Shown here in pieces: positions 63,731 through 64,000 of a stretch of 64,000 bases of DNA. Position 1 is the stretch's first letter. The number at the start of each line of letters is the position of its first letter. This DNA is from Diphasiastrum complanatum (taxonomy: Eukaryota; Streptophyta; Lycopodiopsida; Lycopodiales; Lycopodiaceae). The position numbers and the translations under genes were made by a program. The stretch is taken from NCBI GenBank assembly GCA_029204225.1, contig CM055111.1:16973019-17037018 (forward strand). The letters run 5' to 3'. The notes beneath the pieces were generated by a model. It was not told the origin of the DNA and did not search any database. It saw only the letters and a program-made list of their open reading frames with translations.

Positions 63731-64000
63731 CTCGTATGAATTCAATAAACCCATGTTTTATTGTACATGGTTATTTCGTTTCTAGGAACTGTTTGATGTA
63801 TTCTCATACTATTGGGCTTTTAGTAGACGTTTAATGGTCACTTCAAACTGAAAGTTATGTGGAATTTTATATTTTGCAAAAAATGTAAAAAATTTTGCTC
63901 TTCTGAACAATATTTTGCTAGCCCCTCTAACAAGACTTTGTCATAAATGCTGCCAATTTTTCTGCCATAGTGTAGATGGTTGTCCCAAAAATCTGTCTAT
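63731..64000. other. No recognised feature
   Basis: AT-rich window end. Nothing is identifiable. Confidence 0.3.

Overview
The window looks like nuclear DNA of a land plant with a large, repeat-rich genome. It has many Ty1/copia-type LTR retrotransposons whose primer binding sites match plant initiator tRNA-Met. It also has CACTA-like transposase remnants, GT-AG introns, plant telomere-type (CCCTAAA) degenerate repeats and AT-rich spacers. The copia coding style and the burden of old nested elements would fit a fern or another large-genome plant, but the sequence does not name a species. There is no bacterial, organellar, rRNA, tRNA or CRISPR content that I can see. No clearly intact host gene is present.

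Layout. 0-5 kb: LTR fragments, a decayed copia gag with its own TATA box, a CACTA tnp2 remnant, and copy A of a duplicated segment (2.6-4.0 kb). 5.9-7.8 kb: gag and 5' LTR of a minus-strand copia. 8.3-9.0 kb: an unidentified proline-rich, coiled-coil reading frame. 9.1-20.4 kb: a mosaic copia copy (plus strand) into which a young, nearly intact minus-strand copia (13153-19311, TSD CAGAT, one homopolymer frameshift) has inserted. 21.4-24.1 kb: a minus-strand copia cut by a family-A LTR at 24091. 24.1-27.8 kb: a family-A element with an unusual 716-codon gag-protease-plus frame. 28-36.8 kb: pieces of several elements, including two copies of a roughly 1-kb Gypsy-type LTR that carries telomere-like repeats and CT microsatellites. 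36.8-43.3 kb: an unidentified coiled-coil gene (minus strand) split by a copia element (38177-43003, TSD TTTAC) whose primer binding site matches the anticodon arm, not the 3' end, of initiator tRNA-Met. 43.8-48.8 kb: copy B of the duplicated segment, broken up by a TFIIS N-terminal-domain gene fragment and its tail-to-tail inverted copy, which form a hairpin with arms of about 650 bp and a 40-bp loop. 48.8-49.8 kb: a deleted family-A element. 49.8-52.5 kb: two tandem multi-exon minus-strand reading frames of unknown kind. 52.8-55.1 kb: a family-D LTR and PBS followed by a non-gag frame. 57-58.6 kb: a divergent pair of exon-intron gene remnants. 59-63.05 kb: about 4 kb of pyrimidine-rich satellite built on CT runs. 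63.1-64 kb: a degenerate tandem repeat.

How it fits together. The window is mostly nested transposition. Six family-A LTR copies or fragments, two half-kilobase-scale host-sequence duplications and several gene fragments have been shuffled among the elements. The observations most worth pursuing are the TFIIS-N inverted repeat (a candidate natural hairpin-RNA locus), the half-tRNA primed copia, the family-A and family-D elements with atypical coding content, the unidentified two-gene block at 49.9-52.5 kb, and palindromic motifs shared by unrelated LTR families.
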